A DNA stretch of 64,000 nucleotides from Auanema rhodensis (GCA_964057225.1 OZ059897.1:10912001-10976000), one strand, 5' to 3'. Shown: positions 32,920 to 44,795, numbered from the stretch's first letter. The notes: generated by a model from the letters alone, not told the origin. A program made the numbers and translations.

Positions 32920-33102
32920 TTTTTTGTTTTGAAATTAATATGCTACAAAATTATTGCTTGCTTGTCATGTTAGATTTGTTTAATTCAAATACTTATTTAA
33001 GTTCTAACAATTTTTGATTTAATCACGTTAAATTAACTGTATTGTTTTCAAAAATAAAGACAAAATTCAATTTCTGTTCGTTGAATTAGAATTGTAATAT
33101 CG

Positions 33103-33174
33103 GCCCAAGTAATATAGTGATTAGTACTCCACGTTGTGGCCGTGGCGACACAGGTTCGATTCCTGTCTTGGGCA
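33103..33174 (+). tRNA. tRNA-His: tRNA-His (GTG), 10A+19A
   Basis: G19A in the D-loop GG loses the 19-56 tertiary pair; G10A; B box intact. The 77 bp normally just upstream are deleted (junction about 33092). Confidence 0.7.
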
Positions 33175-33434
33175 TTTTTTGTTTTGAAATTTAAATGCTA
33201 TAAAATTATTGCTTGCTTGTCATGTTAGATTTCTTTAATTCAAATACTTATTTAAGTTCTAACAATTTTTGATTTAATCACGTTCAATTAACTGTATTGT
33301 TTTCAAAAATAAAGACAAAATTCAATTTCTGTTCGTTGAATTAGAATTTTCATGTTGTCACACAGAAATTGAAAAATCTTAGTTCAATTCAGTAACAATG
33401 AACACACTAACTTTGTTAAGTTGTTGTAATATCG

Positions 33435-33506
33435 GCCCAAGTAATATAGTGGTTAGTACTCCACGTTGTGGCCGTGGCGACACAGATTCGATTTCTGTTT
33501 TGGGCA
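33435..33506 (+). tRNA. tRNA-His: tRNA-His (GTG), 10A+53A+61T+66T
   Basis: G53A is matched by C61T, so an A53-U61 pair restores the T stem. The B box is doubly altered (GATTCGATTTC). Confidence 0.7.
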
Positions 33507-33766
33507 TTTTTTGTTTTGAAATTTAAATGCTATAAAATTATTGCTTGCTTGTCATGTTAGATTTGTTTAATTCAAATACTTATTTAAGTTCCAACAATTT
33601 TCGATTAAATCACGTTCATTTAACTGTATTGTTTTCAAAAATAAAGACAAAATTCAATTTCTGGTCATTGAATTAGAATTTTCATGTTGTCACACAGAAA
33701 TTGAAGAATCTTAGTTCAATTCAGTAACAATGAACACACTAACTTTGTTAAGTTGTTGTAATATCG

Positions 33767-33838
33767 GCCCAAGTAATATAGTGGTTAGTACTCCACGTTG
33801 TGGCCGTGGAGACACAGATTCGATTCCTGTCTTGGGCA
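33767..33838 (+). tRNA. tRNA-His: tRNA-His (GTG), 10A+44A+53A
   Basis: G10A, C44A, G53A. Confidence 0.7.
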
Positions 33839-34098
33839 TTTTTTGTTTTGAAATTAAAATGCTATAAACATATTGCTTGCTTGTCATGTTAGATTTCTTT
33901 AATTCAAATACTTATTTAAGTTCTAACAATTTTTGATTTAATCACGTTCAATTAACTGTATTGTTTTCAAAAATAAAGACATCTTTCAATTTCTGGTCAT
34001 TGATTTAGAATTTTCATGTTGTCACACAGAAATTGAAGATTCTTAGTTCAATTCAGTAACAATGAACACACTAACTTTGTTAAGTTGTTGTGATATCG

Positions 34099-34170
34099 GC
34101 CCAAGTAATATAGTGGTTAGTACTCCACGTTGTGGCCGTGGCGACACAGATTCGATTCCTGTCTTGGGCA
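34099..34170 (+). tRNA. tRNA-His: tRNA-His (GTG), 10A+53A
   Basis: G10A and G53A. Confidence 0.75.
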
Positions 34171-34430
34171 TTTTTTGTTTTGAAATTAAAATGCTACAAA
34201 ATTATTGCTTGCTTGTCATGTTAGATTTCTTTAATTTGAATACTTATTCAAGTTATAACAATTTTCGATTTAATCACGTTCAATCAACTGTATTGTTTTT
34301 GAAAATAAAGACAAAATTCAATTTCTGGTCATTGAATTAGAATTTTCATGTTGTCACACAGAAATTGAAGAATCTTAGTTCAAGTCAGTAACAATGAACA
34401 CACTAACTTTGTTAAGTTGTTGTAATATCG

Positions 34431-34502
34431 GCCCAAGTAATATAGTGGTTAGTACTCCACGTTGTGGCCGTGGCGACACAGATTCGATTCCTGTCTTGGG
34501 CA
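34431..34502 (+). tRNA. tRNA-His: tRNA-His (GTG), 10A+53A
   Basis: G10A and G53A. Confidence 0.75.
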
Positions 34503-34762
34503 TTTTTTGTTTTGAAATTTAAATGCTATAAAATTATTGCTTGCTTGTCATGTTAGATTTCTTTAATTCAAATACTTATTTAAGTTCTAACAATTTTTGA
34601 TTCAATCACGTTCAATTAACTGTATTGTTTTCAAAAATAAAGACATCTTTCAATTTCTGGTCATTGATTTAGAATTTTCATGTTGTCACACAGAAATTGA
34701 AGATTCTTAGTTCAATTCAGTAACAATGAACACACTAACTTTGTTAAGTTGTTGTGATATCG

Positions 34763-34834
34763 GCCCAAGTAATATAGTGGTTAGTACTCCACGTTGTGGC
34801 CGTGGCGACACAGATTCGATTCCTGTCTTGGACA
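34763..34834 (+). tRNA. tRNA-His: tRNA-His (GTG), 10A+53A+71A
   Basis: G10A, G53A, G71A; the only A71 copy outside the first 10 kb. Confidence 0.65.
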
Positions 34835-35094
34835 TTTTTTGTTTTGAAATTAAAATGCTACAAAATTATTGCTTGCTTGTCATGTTAGATTTCTTTAATT
34901 TGAATACTTATTCAAGTTATAACAATTTTTGATTTAATCACGTTCAATCAACTGTATTGTTTTCAAAAATAAAGACAAAATTCAATTTCTGTTCATTGAA
35001 TTAGAATTATCATGTTGTCACACAGAAATTGAAGAATCTTAGTTCAATTCAGTAACAATGAACAGAATAACTTTGTTTAGTTGTTGTACTATCG

Positions 35095-35166
35095 GCCCAA
35101 GTAGTATAGTGGTTAGTACTCCACGTTGTGGCCGTGGCGACACAGGTTCTATTCCTGTCTTGGGCA
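35095..35166 (+). tRNA. tRNA-His: tRNA-His (GTG), 57T
   Basis: G57T in the T loop, inside the B box; everything else reference. Confidence 0.8.
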
Positions 35167-35426
35167 TTTTTTGTTTTGAAATTAAAATGCTATAAACATA
35201 TTGCTTGCTTGTCATGTTAGATTTCTTTAATTCAAATACTTATTTAAGTTCTAACAATTTTTGATTTAATCACGTTCAATCAACTGTATTGTTTTCAAAA
35301 ATGAAGACAAAATTCAATTTCTGTTCATTGAATTAGAATTTTCATGTTGTCACACAGAAATTGAAGAATCTTAGTTCATTTCAGTAACAATGAACAGAAT
35401 AACTTTGTTTAGTTGTTGTAATATCG

Positions 35427-35498
35427 GCCCAAGTAGTATAGTGGTTAGTACTCCACGTTGTGGCCGTGGCGACACAGATTCGATTCCTGTCTTGGGCA
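35427..35498 (+). tRNA. tRNA-His: tRNA-His (GTG), 53A
   Basis: G53A only. Confidence 0.8.
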
Positions 35499-35758
35499 TT
35501 TTTTGTTTTGAAATTAAAATGCTACAAAATTATTGCTTGCTTGTCATGTTAGATTTCTTTAATTTGAATACTTATTTAAGTTATAACAATTTTCGATTTA
35601 ATCACGTTCAATCAACTGTATTGTTTTCAAAAATAAAGACAAAATTCAATTTCTGTTCATTGAATTAGAATTTTCATGTTGTCACACAGAAATTGAAGAA
35701 TCTTAGTTCATTTCAGTAACAATGAACAGAATAACTTTGTTTAGTTGTTGTAATATCG

Positions 35759-35830
35759 GCCCAAGTAGTATAGTGGTTAGTACTCCACGTTGTGGCCGTG
35801 GCGACACAGGTTCGATTCCTGTCTTGGGCA
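35759..35830 (+). tRNA. tRNA-His: tRNA-His (GTG), reference allele
   Basis: No substitution. Confidence 0.95.
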
Positions 35831-36090
35831 TTTTTTGTTTTGAAATTAAAATGCTATAAACATATTGCTTGCTTGTCATGTTAGATTTCTTTAATTCAAA
35901 TACTTATTTAAGTTCTAACAATTTTTGATTTAATCACGTTCAATCAACTGTATTGTTTTCAAAAATAAAGACAAAATTCAATTTCTGTTCATTGAATTAG
36001 AGTTTTCATGTTGTCACACAGAAATTGAAGAATCTTAGTTCAATTCAGTAACAATGAACACACTAACTTTGTTAAGTTGGTGTAATATCG

Positions 36091-36162
36091 GCCCAAGTAA
36101 TATAGTGGTTAGTACTTCACGTTGTGGCCGTGGCGACACAGGTTCGATTCCTGTCTTGGGCA
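36091..36162 (+). tRNA. tRNA-His: tRNA-His (GTG), 10A+27T
   Basis: G10A; C27T gives a U27-G43 wobble in the anticodon stem. Confidence 0.8.
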
Positions 36163-36422
36163 TTTTTTGTTTTGAAATTAAAATGCTATAAACATATTGC
36201 TTGCTTGTCATGTTAGATTTCTTTAATTCAAATACTTATTTAAGTTCTAACAATTTTTGATTTAATCACGTTCAATTAACTGTATTGTTTTCAAAAATAA
36301 AGACATCTTTCAATTTCTGGTCATTGAATTAGAATTTTCATGTTGTCACACAGAAATTGAAGAATCTTAGTTCAATTCAGTAACAATGAACACACTAACT
36401 TTGTTAAGTTGTTGTAATATCG

Positions 36423-36494
36423 GCCCAAGTAATATAGTGGTTAGTACTCCACGTTGTGGCCGTGGCGACACAGATTCGATTCCTGTCTTGGGCA
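36423..36494 (+). tRNA. tRNA-His: tRNA-His (GTG), 10A+53A
   Basis: G10A and G53A. Confidence 0.75.
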
Positions 36495-36754
36495 TTTTTT
36501 GTTTTGAAATTAAAATGCTACAAAATTATTGCTTGCTTGTCATGTTAGATTTTTTTAATTTGAATACTTATTTAAGTTATAACACTTTTCGATTTAATCA
36601 CGTTCAATCAACTGTATTGTTTTCAAAAATAAAGACAAAATTCAATTTCTGTTCATTGAATTAGAATTTTCATGTTGTCACACAGAAATTGAAGAATCTT
36701 AGTTCATTTCAGTAACAATGAACAGAATAACTTTGTTTAGTTGTTGTAATATCG

Positions 36755-36826
36755 GCCCAAGTAGTATAGTGGTTAGTACTCCACGTTGTGGCCGTGGCGA
36801 CACAGATTCGATTCCTGTTTTGGGCA
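36755..36826 (+). tRNA. tRNA-His: tRNA-His (GTG), 53A+66T
   Basis: G53A and C66T. Confidence 0.75.
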
Positions 36827-37086
36827 TTTTTTGTTTTGAAATTTAAATGCTATAAAATTATTGCTTGCTTGTCATGTTAGATTTGTTTAATTCAAATACT
36901 TATTTAAGTTCCAACAATTTTCGATTAAATCACGTTCATTTAACTGTATTGTTTTCAAAAATAAAGACAAAATTCAATTTCTGTTCGTTGAATTAGAATT
37001 TTCATGTTGTCACACAGAAATTGAAGAATCTTAGTTCAATTCAGTAACAACGAACACACTAACTTTGTTAAGTTGTTGTAATATCG

Positions 37087-37158
37087 GCCCAAGTAATATA
37101 GTGGTTAGTACTCCACGTTGTGGCCGTGGCGACACAGATTCGATTCCTGTTTTGGGCA
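37087..37158 (+). tRNA. tRNA-His: tRNA-His (GTG), 10A+53A+66T
   Basis: G10A, G53A, C66T. Confidence 0.7.
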
Positions 37159-37418
37159 TTTTTTGTTTTGAAATTTAAATGCTATAAAATTATTGCTTGC
37201 TTGTCATGTTAGATTTGTTTAATTCAAATACTTATTTAAGTTCCAACAATTTTCGATTAAATCACGTTCTTTTAACTGTATTGTTTTCAAAAATAAAGAC
37301 AAAATTCAATTTCTGTTCGTTGAATTAGAGTTTTCATGTTGTCACACAGAAATTGAAGAATCTTAGTTCAATTCAGTAACAACGAACACACTAACTTTGT
37401 TAAGTTGTTGTAATATCG

Positions 37419-37490
37419 GCCCAAGTAATATAGTGGTTAGTACTCCACGTTGTGGCCGTGGCGACACAGATTCGATTCCTGTTTTGGGCA
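37419..37490 (+). tRNA. tRNA-His: tRNA-His (GTG), 10A+53A+66T
   Basis: G10A, G53A, C66T. Confidence 0.7.
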
Positions 37491-37750
37491 TTTTTTGTTT
37501 TGAAATTTAAATGCTATAAAATTATTGCTTGCTTGTCATGTTAGATTTTTTTAATTTGAATACTTATTCAAGTTTTAACAATTTTGGATTTAATCACAAT
37601 CAATCAACTGTATTGTTTTCAAAAATAAAGACAAAATTCAATTTCTGTTCATTGAATTAGAATTTTCATGTTGTCACACAGAAATTGAAGAATCTTAGTT
37701 CATTTCAGTAACAATGAACAGAATAACTTTGTTTAGTTGTTGTAATATCG

Positions 37751-37822
37751 GCCCAAGTAGTATAGTGGTTAGTACTCCACGTTGTGGCCGTGGCGACACA
37801 GGTTCGATTCCTGTCTTGGGCA
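37751..37822 (+). tRNA. tRNA-His: tRNA-His (GTG), reference allele
   Basis: No substitution. Confidence 0.95.
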
Positions 37823-38082
37823 TTTTTTGTTTTGAAATTAAAATGCTATAAACATATTGCTTGCTTGTCATGTTAGATTTCTTTAATTCAAATACTTATT
37901 TAAGTTCTAACAATTTTTGATTTAATCACGTTCAATCAACTGTATTGTTTTCAAAAATAAAGACAAAATTCAATTTCTGTTCATTGAATTAGAGTTTTCA
38001 TGTTGTCACACAGAAATTGAAGAATCTTAGTTCAATTCAGTAACAATGAACACACTAACTTTGTTAAGTTGTTGTAATATCG

Positions 38083-38154
38083 GCCCAAGTAATATAGTGG
38101 TTAGTACTTCACGTTGTGGCCGTGGCGACACAGGTTCGATTCCTGTCTTGGGCA
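38083..38154 (+). tRNA. tRNA-His: tRNA-His (GTG), 10A+27T
   Basis: G10A and C27T; same allele as 36091, six units upstream. Confidence 0.8.
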
Positions 38155-38414
38155 TTTTTTGTTTTGAAATTAAAATGCTATAAACATATTGCTTGCTTGT
38201 CATGTTAGATTTCTTTAATTCAAATACTTATTTAAGTTCTAACAATTTTTGATTTAATCACGTTCAATTAACTGTATTGTTTTCAAAAATAAAGACATCT
38301 TTCAATTTCTGGTCATTGAATTAGAATTTTCATGTTGTCACACAGAAATTGAAGAATCTTAGTTCATTTCAGTAACAATGAACAGAATAACTTTGTTTAG
38401 TTGTTGTAATATCG

Positions 38415-38486
38415 GCCCAAGTAGTATAGTGGTTAGTACTCCACGTTGTGGCCGTGGCGACACAGATTCGATTCCTGTTTTGGGCA
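38415..38486 (+). tRNA. tRNA-His: tRNA-His (GTG), 53A+66T
   Basis: G53A and C66T. Confidence 0.75.
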
Positions 38487-38746
38487 TTTTTTGTTTTGAA
38501 ATTTAAATGCTATAAAATTATTGCTTGCTTGTCATGTTAGATTTGTTTAATTCAAATACTTATTTAAGTTCCAACAATTTTCGATTAAATCACGTTCATT
38601 TAACTGTATTGTTTTCAAAAATAAAGACAAAATTCAATTTCTGTTCGTTGAATTAGAATTTTCATGTTGTCACACAGAAATTGAAGAATCTTAGTTCATT
38701 TCAGTAACAATGAACAGAATAACTTTGTTTAGTTGTTGTAATATCG

Positions 38747-38818
38747 GCCCAAGTAGTATAGTGGTTAGTACTCCACGTTGTGGCCGTGGCGACACAGGTT
38801 CGATTCCTGTCTTGGGCA
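38747..38818 (+). tRNA. tRNA-His: tRNA-His (GTG), reference allele
   Basis: No substitution; its spacer lacks 1 bp (331-bp unit). Confidence 0.95.
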
Positions 38819-39077
38819 TTTTTTGTTTTGAAATTAAAATGCTATAAACATATTGCTTGCTTGTCATGTTAGATTTCTTTAATTAAATACTTATTTAAGT
38901 TCTAACAATTTTTGATTTAATCACGTTCAATCAACTGTATTGTTTTCAAAAATAAAGACAAAATTCAATTTCTGTTCATTGAATTAGAATTTTCATGTTG
39001 TCACACAGAAATTGAAGAATCTTAGTTCATTTCAGTAACAATGAACAGAATAACTTTGTTTAGTTGTTGTAATATCG

Positions 39078-39149
39078 GCCCAAGTAGTATAGTGGTTAGT
39101 ACTCCACGTTGTGGCCGTGGCGACACAGATTCGATTCCTGTTTTGGGCA
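39078..39149 (+). tRNA. tRNA-His: tRNA-His (GTG), 53A+66T
   Basis: G53A and C66T. Confidence 0.75.
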
Positions 39150-39409
39150 TTTTTTGTTTTGAAATTTAAATGCTATAAAATTATTGCTTGCTTGTCATGT
39201 TAGATTTGTTTAATTCAAATACTTATTTAAGTTCCAACAATTTTCGATTAAATCACGTTCATTTAACTGTATTGTTTTCAAAAATAAAGACAAAATTCAA
39301 TTTCTGTTCGTTGAATTAGAATTTTCATGTTGTCACACAGAAATTGAAGAATCTTAGTTCAATTCAGTAACAACGAACACACTAACTTTGTTAAGTTGTT
39401 GTAATATCG

Positions 39410-39481
39410 GCCCAAGTAATATAGTGGTTAGTACTCCACGTTGTGGCCGTGGCGACACAGATTCGATTCCTGTTTTGGGCA
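39410..39481 (+). tRNA. tRNA-His: tRNA-His (GTG), 10A+53A+66T
   Basis: G10A, G53A, C66T. Confidence 0.7.
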
Positions 39482-39741
39482 TTTTTTGTTTTGAAATTTA
39501 AATGCTATAAAATTATTGTTTGCTTGTCATGTTAGATTTGTTTAATTCAAATACTTATTTAAGTTCCAACAATTTTCGATTAAATCACGTTCTTTTAACT
39601 GTATTGTTTTCAAAAATAAAGACAAAATTCAATTTCTGTTCGTTGAATTAGAATTTTCATGTTGTCACACAGAAATTGAAGAATCTTAGTTCAATTCAGT
39701 AACAACGAACACACTAACTTTGTTAAATTGTTGTAATATCG

Positions 39742-39813
39742 GCCCAAGTAATATAGTGGTTAGTACTCCACGTTTTGGCCGTGGCGACACAGATTCGATT
39801 CCTGTTTTGGGCA
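39742..39813 (+). tRNA. tRNA-His-derived copy with TTG (Gln) anticodon
   Basis: G34T changes the loop to TTTTGGC, so bases 39775-39777 read TTG, which would decode the glutamine codon CAA. The body is otherwise tRNA-His with G10A, G53A and C66T. With A and B boxes both altered it is probably silent. It is the only copy found with a changed anticodon. Confidence 0.7.
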
Positions 39814-40075
39814 TTTTTTGTTTTGAAATTTAAATGCTATAAAATTATTGCTTGCTTGTCATGTTAGATTTTTTTTCAATTTGAATACTTATTCAAGTTT
39901 TAACAATTTTGGATTTAATCACGTTCAATCAACTGTATTGTTTTCAAAAATAAAGATATCTTTCAATTTCTGGTCATTGAATTAGAATTTTCATGTTGTC
40001 ACACAGAAATTGAAGAATCTTAGTTCATTTCAGTAACAATGAACACACTAACTTTGTTAAGTTGTTGTAATATCA

Positions 40076-40147
40076 GCCCAAGTAGTATAGTGGTTAGTAC
40101 TCCACGTTGTGGCCGTGGCGACACAGGTTCGATTCCTGTTTTGGGCA
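40076..40147 (+). tRNA. tRNA-His: tRNA-His (GTG), 66T, A at -1
   Basis: C66T wobble; base before position 1 is A; A and B boxes intact. Confidence 0.88.
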
Positions 40148-40407
40148 TTTTTTGTTTTGAAATTAAAATGCTATAAAATTATTGCTTGCTTGTCATGTTA
40201 GATTTCTTTAATTTGAATACTTATTCAAGTTATAACAATTTTTGATTTAATCACGTTCAATCAACTGTATTGTTTTCAAAAATAAAGACATCATCCAATT
40301 TCTGGTCATTGAATTAGAATTTTCATGTTGTCACACAGAAATTGAAGAATCTTAGTTCATTTCAGTAACAATGAACACACTAACTTTGTTAAGTTGTTGT
40401 AATATCG

Positions 40408-40479
40408 GCCCAAGTAGGATAGTGGTTAGTACTCCACGTTGTGGCCGTGGCGACACAGATTCGATTCCTGTCTTGGGCA
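40408..40479 (+). tRNA. tRNA-His: tRNA-His (GTG), 11G+53A
   Basis: T11G breaks D-stem pair 11-24 and changes the A box; G53A. Confidence 0.7.
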
Positions 40480-40739
40480 TTTTTTGTTTTGAAATTAAAA
40501 TGCTATAAACATATTGCTTGCTTGTCATGTTAGATTTGTTTAATTCAAATACTTATTTAAGTTCTAACAATTTTCGATTTAATCACGTTCATTTAACTGT
40601 ATTGTTTTCAAAAATAAAGACATCTTTCAATTTCTGGTCATTGAATTTGAATTTTCATGTTGTCACACAGAAATTGAAGAATCTTAGTTCATTTCAGTAA
40701 CAATGAACACACTAACTTTGTTAAGTTGTTGTAATATCG

Positions 40740-40811
40740 GCCCAAGTAGTATAGTGGTTAGTACTCCACGTTGTGGCCGTGGCGACACAGATTCGATTCC
40801 TGTCTTGGGCA
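40740..40811 (+). tRNA. tRNA-His: tRNA-His (GTG), 53A
   Basis: G53A only. Confidence 0.8.
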
Positions 40812-41071
40812 TTTTTTGTTTTGAAATTAAAATGCTATAAACATATTGCTTGCTTGTCATGTTAGATTTGTTTAATTCAAATACTTATTTAAGTTCTAAC
40901 AATTTTCGATTTAATCACGTTCAATCAACTGTATTGTTTTCAAAAATAAAGACATCTTTCAATTTCTGGTCATTGAATTTGAATTTTCATGTTGTCACAC
41001 AGAAATTGAAGAATCTTAGTTCATTTCAGTAACAATGAACACACTAACTTTGTTAAGTTGTTGTAATATCG

Positions 41072-41143
41072 GCCCAAGTAGTATAGTGGTTAGTACTCCA
41101 CGTTGTGGCCGTGGCGACACAGGTTCGATTCCTGTCTTGGGCA
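41072..41143 (+). tRNA. tRNA-His: tRNA-His (GTG), reference allele
   Basis: No substitution. Confidence 0.95.
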
Positions 41144-41403
41144 TTTTTTGTTTTGAAATTTAAATGCTATAAAATTATTGCTTGCTTGTCATGTTAGATT
41201 TGTTTAATTCAAATACTTATTTAAGTTCCAACAATTTTCGATTAAATCACGTTCATTTAACTGTATTGTTTTCAAAAATAAAGACAAAATTCAATTTCTG
41301 TTCGTTGAATTAGAATTTTCATGTTGTCACACAGAAATTGAAGAATCTTAGTTCAATTCAGTAACAACGAACACACTAACTTTGTTAAGTTGTTGTAATA
41401 TCG

Positions 41404-41475
41404 GCCCAAGTAATATAGTGGTTAGTACTCCACGTTGTGGCCGTGGCGACACAGATTCGATTCCTGTTTTGGGCA
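41404..41475 (+). tRNA. tRNA-His: tRNA-His (GTG), 10A+53A+66T
   Basis: G10A, G53A, C66T. Confidence 0.7.
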
Positions 41476-41735
41476 TTTTTTGTTTTGAAATTTAAATGCT
41501 ATAAAATTATTGTTTGCTTGTCATGTTAGATTTGTTTAATTCAAATACTTATTTAAGTTCCAACAATTTTCGATTAAATCACGTTCTTTTAACTGTATTG
41601 TTTTCAAAAATAAAGACAAAATTCAATTTCTGTTCGTTGAATTAGAATTTTCATGTTGTCACACAGAAATTGAAGAATCTTAGTTCAATTCAGTAACAAC
41701 GAACACACTAACTTTGTTAAATTGTTGTAATATCG

Positions 41736-41807
41736 GCCCAAGTAGTATAGTGGTCAGTACTCCACGTTGTGGCCGTGGCGACACAGATTCGATTCCTGTT
41801 TTGGGCA
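41736..41807 (+). tRNA. tRNA-His: tRNA-His (GTG), 53A+66T, C20a
   Basis: T20aC, G53A, C66T. Confidence 0.75.
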
Positions 41808-42067
41808 TTTTTTGTTTTGAAATTTAAATGCTATAAAATTATTGCTTGCTTGTCATGTTAGATTTGTTTAATTCAAATACTTATTTAAGTTCTAACAATT
41901 TTTGATTTAATCACGTTCAATCAACTGTATTGTTTTCAAAAATAAAGACAAAATTCAATTTCTGTTCATTGAATTAGAATTTTCATGTTGTCACACAGAA
42001 ATTGAAGAATCTTAGTTCATTTCAGTAACAATGAACACACTAACTTTGTTAAGTTGTTGTAATATCG

Positions 42068-42139
42068 GCCCAAGTAGGATAGTGGTTAGTACTCCACGTT
42101 GTGGCCGTGGCGACACAGATTCGATTCCTGTCTTGGGCA
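42068..42139 (+). tRNA. tRNA-His: tRNA-His (GTG), 11G+53A
   Basis: T11G and G53A. Confidence 0.7.
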
Positions 42140-42399
42140 TTTTTTGTTTTGAAATTAAAATGCTATAAACATATTGCTTGCTTGTCATGTTAGATTTGTT
42201 TAATTCAAATACTTATTTAAGTTCTAACAATTTTCGATTTAATCACGTTCATTTAACTGTATTGTTTTCAAAAATAAAGACAAAATTCAATTTCTGTTCG
42301 TTGAATTAGAATTTTCATGTTGTCACACAGAAATTGAAGAATCTTAGTTCAATTCAGTAACAATGAACACAATAACTTTGTTAAGTTGTTGTAATATCA

Positions 42400-42471
42400 G
42401 CCCAAGTAGTATAGTGGTTAGTACTCCACGTTGTGGCCGTGGCGACACAGGTTCGATTCCTGTTTTGGGCA
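42400..42471 (+). tRNA. tRNA-His: tRNA-His (GTG), 66T, A at -1
   Basis: C66T; A at -1; boxes intact. Confidence 0.88.
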
Positions 42472-42731
42472 TTTTTTGTTTTGAAATTAAAATGCTACAA
42501 AATTATTGCTTGCTTGTCATGTTAGATTTCTTTAATTTGAATACTTATTCAAGTTATAACAATTTTTGATTTAATCACGTTCAATCAACTGTATTGTTTT
42601 CAAAAATAAAGACATCATCCAATTTCTGGTCATTGAATTAGAATTTTCATGTTGTCACACAGAAATTGAAGAATCTTAGTTCATTTCAGTAACAATGAAC
42701 ACACTAACTTTGTTAAGTTGTTGTAATATCG

Positions 42732-42803
42732 GCCCAAGTAGTATAGTGGTTAGTACTCCACGTTGTGGCCGTGGCGACACAGGTTCGATTCCTGTCTTGG
42801 GCA
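42732..42803 (+). tRNA. tRNA-His: tRNA-His (GTG), reference allele
   Basis: No substitution. Confidence 0.95.
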
Positions 42804-43063
42804 TTTTTTGTTTTGAAATTTAAATGCTATAAAATTATTGCTTGCTTGTCATGTTAGATTTTTTTAATTTGAATACTTTTTCAAGTTTTAACAATTTTGG
42901 ATTTAATCACGTTCAATCAACTGTATTGTTTTCAAAAATAAAGACATCTTTCAATTTCTGGTCATTGAATTTGAATTTTCATGTTGTCACACAGAAATTG
43001 AAGAATCTTAGTTCATTTCAGTAACAATGAACACACTAACTTTGTTAAGTTGTTGTAATATCG

Positions 43064-43135
43064 GCCCAAGTAGTATAGTGGTTAGTACTCCACGTTGTGG
43101 CCGTGGCGACACAGATTCGATTCCTGTCTTGGGCA
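43064..43135 (+). tRNA. tRNA-His: tRNA-His (GTG), 53A
   Basis: G53A only. Confidence 0.8.
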
Positions 43136-43395
43136 TTTTTTGTTTTGAAATTAAAATGCTATAAACATATTGCTTGCTTGTCATGTTAGATTTGTTTAAT
43201 TCAAATACTTATTTAAGTTCTAACAATTTTCGATTTAATCACGTTCAATCAACTGTATTGTTTTCAAAAATAAAGACATCTTTCAATTTCTGGTCATTGA
43301 ATTAGAATTTTCATGTTGTCACACAGAAATTGAAGAATCTTAGTTCAATTCAGTAACAACGAACACACTAACTTTGTTAAGTTGTTGTAATATCG

Positions 43396-43467
43396 GCCCA
43401 AGTAATATAGTGGTTAGTACTCCACGTTGTGGCCGTGGCGACACAGATTCGATTCCTGTTTTGGGCA
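43396..43467 (+). tRNA. tRNA-His: tRNA-His (GTG), 10A+53A+66T
   Basis: G10A, G53A, C66T. Confidence 0.7.
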
Positions 43468-43727
43468 TTTTTTGTTTTGAAATTTAAATGCTATAAAATT
43501 ATTGTTTGCTTGTCATGTTAGATTTGTTTAATTCAAATACTTATTTAAGTTCCAACAATTTTCGATTAAATCACGTTCTTTTAACTGTATTGTTTTCAAA
43601 AATAAAGACAAAATTCAATTTCTGTTCGTTGAATTAGAATTTTCATGTTGTCACACAGAAATTGAAGAATCTTAGTTCAATTCAGTAACAACGAACACAC
43701 TAACTTTGTTAAATTGTTGTGATATCG

Positions 43728-43799
43728 GCCCAAGTAGTATAGTGGTCAGTACTCCACGTTGTGGCCGTGGCGACACAGATTCGATTCCTGTTTTGGGCA
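43728..43799 (+). tRNA. tRNA-His: tRNA-His (GTG), 53A+66T, C20a
   Basis: T20aC, G53A, C66T. Confidence 0.75.
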
Positions 43800-44059
43800 T
43801 TTTTTGTTTTGAAATTTAAATGCTATAAAATTATTGCTTGCTTGTCATGTTAGATTTGTTTAATTCAAATACTTATTTAAGTTCTAACAATTTTTGATTT
43901 AATCACGTTCAATCAACTGTATTGTTTTCAAAAATAAAGACAAAATTCAATTTCTGTTCATTGAATTAGAATTTTCATGTTGTCACACAGAAATTGAAGA
44001 ATCTTAGTTCATTTCAGTAACAATGAACACACTAACTTTGTTAAGTTGTTGTAATATCG

Positions 44060-44131
44060 GCCCAAGTAGGATAGTGGTTAGTACTCCACGTTGTGGCCGT
44101 GGCGACACAGATTCGATTCCTGTCTTGGGCA
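44060..44131 (+). tRNA. tRNA-His: tRNA-His (GTG), 11G+53A
   Basis: T11G and G53A. Confidence 0.7.
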
Positions 44132-44391
44132 TTTTTTGTTTTGAAATTAAAATGCTATAAACATATTGCTTGCTTGTCATGTTAGATTTGTTTAATTCAA
44201 ATACTTATTTAAGTTCTAACAATTTTCGATTTAATCACGTTCATTTAACTGTATTGTTTTCAAAAATAAAGACAAAATTCAATTTCTGTTCGTTGAATTA
44301 GAATTTTCATGTTGTCACACAGAAATTGAAGAATCTTAGTTCAATTCAGTAACAATGAACACAATAACTTTGTTAAGTTGTTGTAATATCA

Positions 44392-44463
44392 GCCCAAGTA
44401 GTATAGTGGTTAGTACTCCACGTTGTGGCCGTGGCGACACAGGTTCGATTCCTGTTTTGGGCA
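44392..44463 (+). tRNA. tRNA-His: tRNA-His (GTG), 66T, A at -1
   Basis: C66T; A at -1. Confidence 0.88.
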
Positions 44464-44723
44464 TTTTTTGTTTTGAAATTAAAATGCTACAAAATTATTG
44501 CTTGCTTGTCATGTTAGATTTCTTTAATTTGAATACTTATTCAAGTTATAACAATTTTTGATTTAATCACGTTCAATCAACTGTATTGTTTTCAAAAATA
44601 AAGACATCATCCAATTTCTGGTCATTGAATTAGAATTTTCATGTTGTCACACAGAAATTGAAGAATCTTAGTTCATTTCAGTAACAATGAACACACTAAC
44701 TTTGTTAAGTTGTTGTAATATCG

Positions 44724-44795
44724 GCCCAAGTAGTATAGTGGTTAGTACTCCACGTTGTGGCCGTGGCGACACAGGTTCGATTCCTGTCTTGGGCA
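44724..44795 (+). tRNA. tRNA-His: tRNA-His (GTG), reference allele
   Basis: No substitution. Confidence 0.95.
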
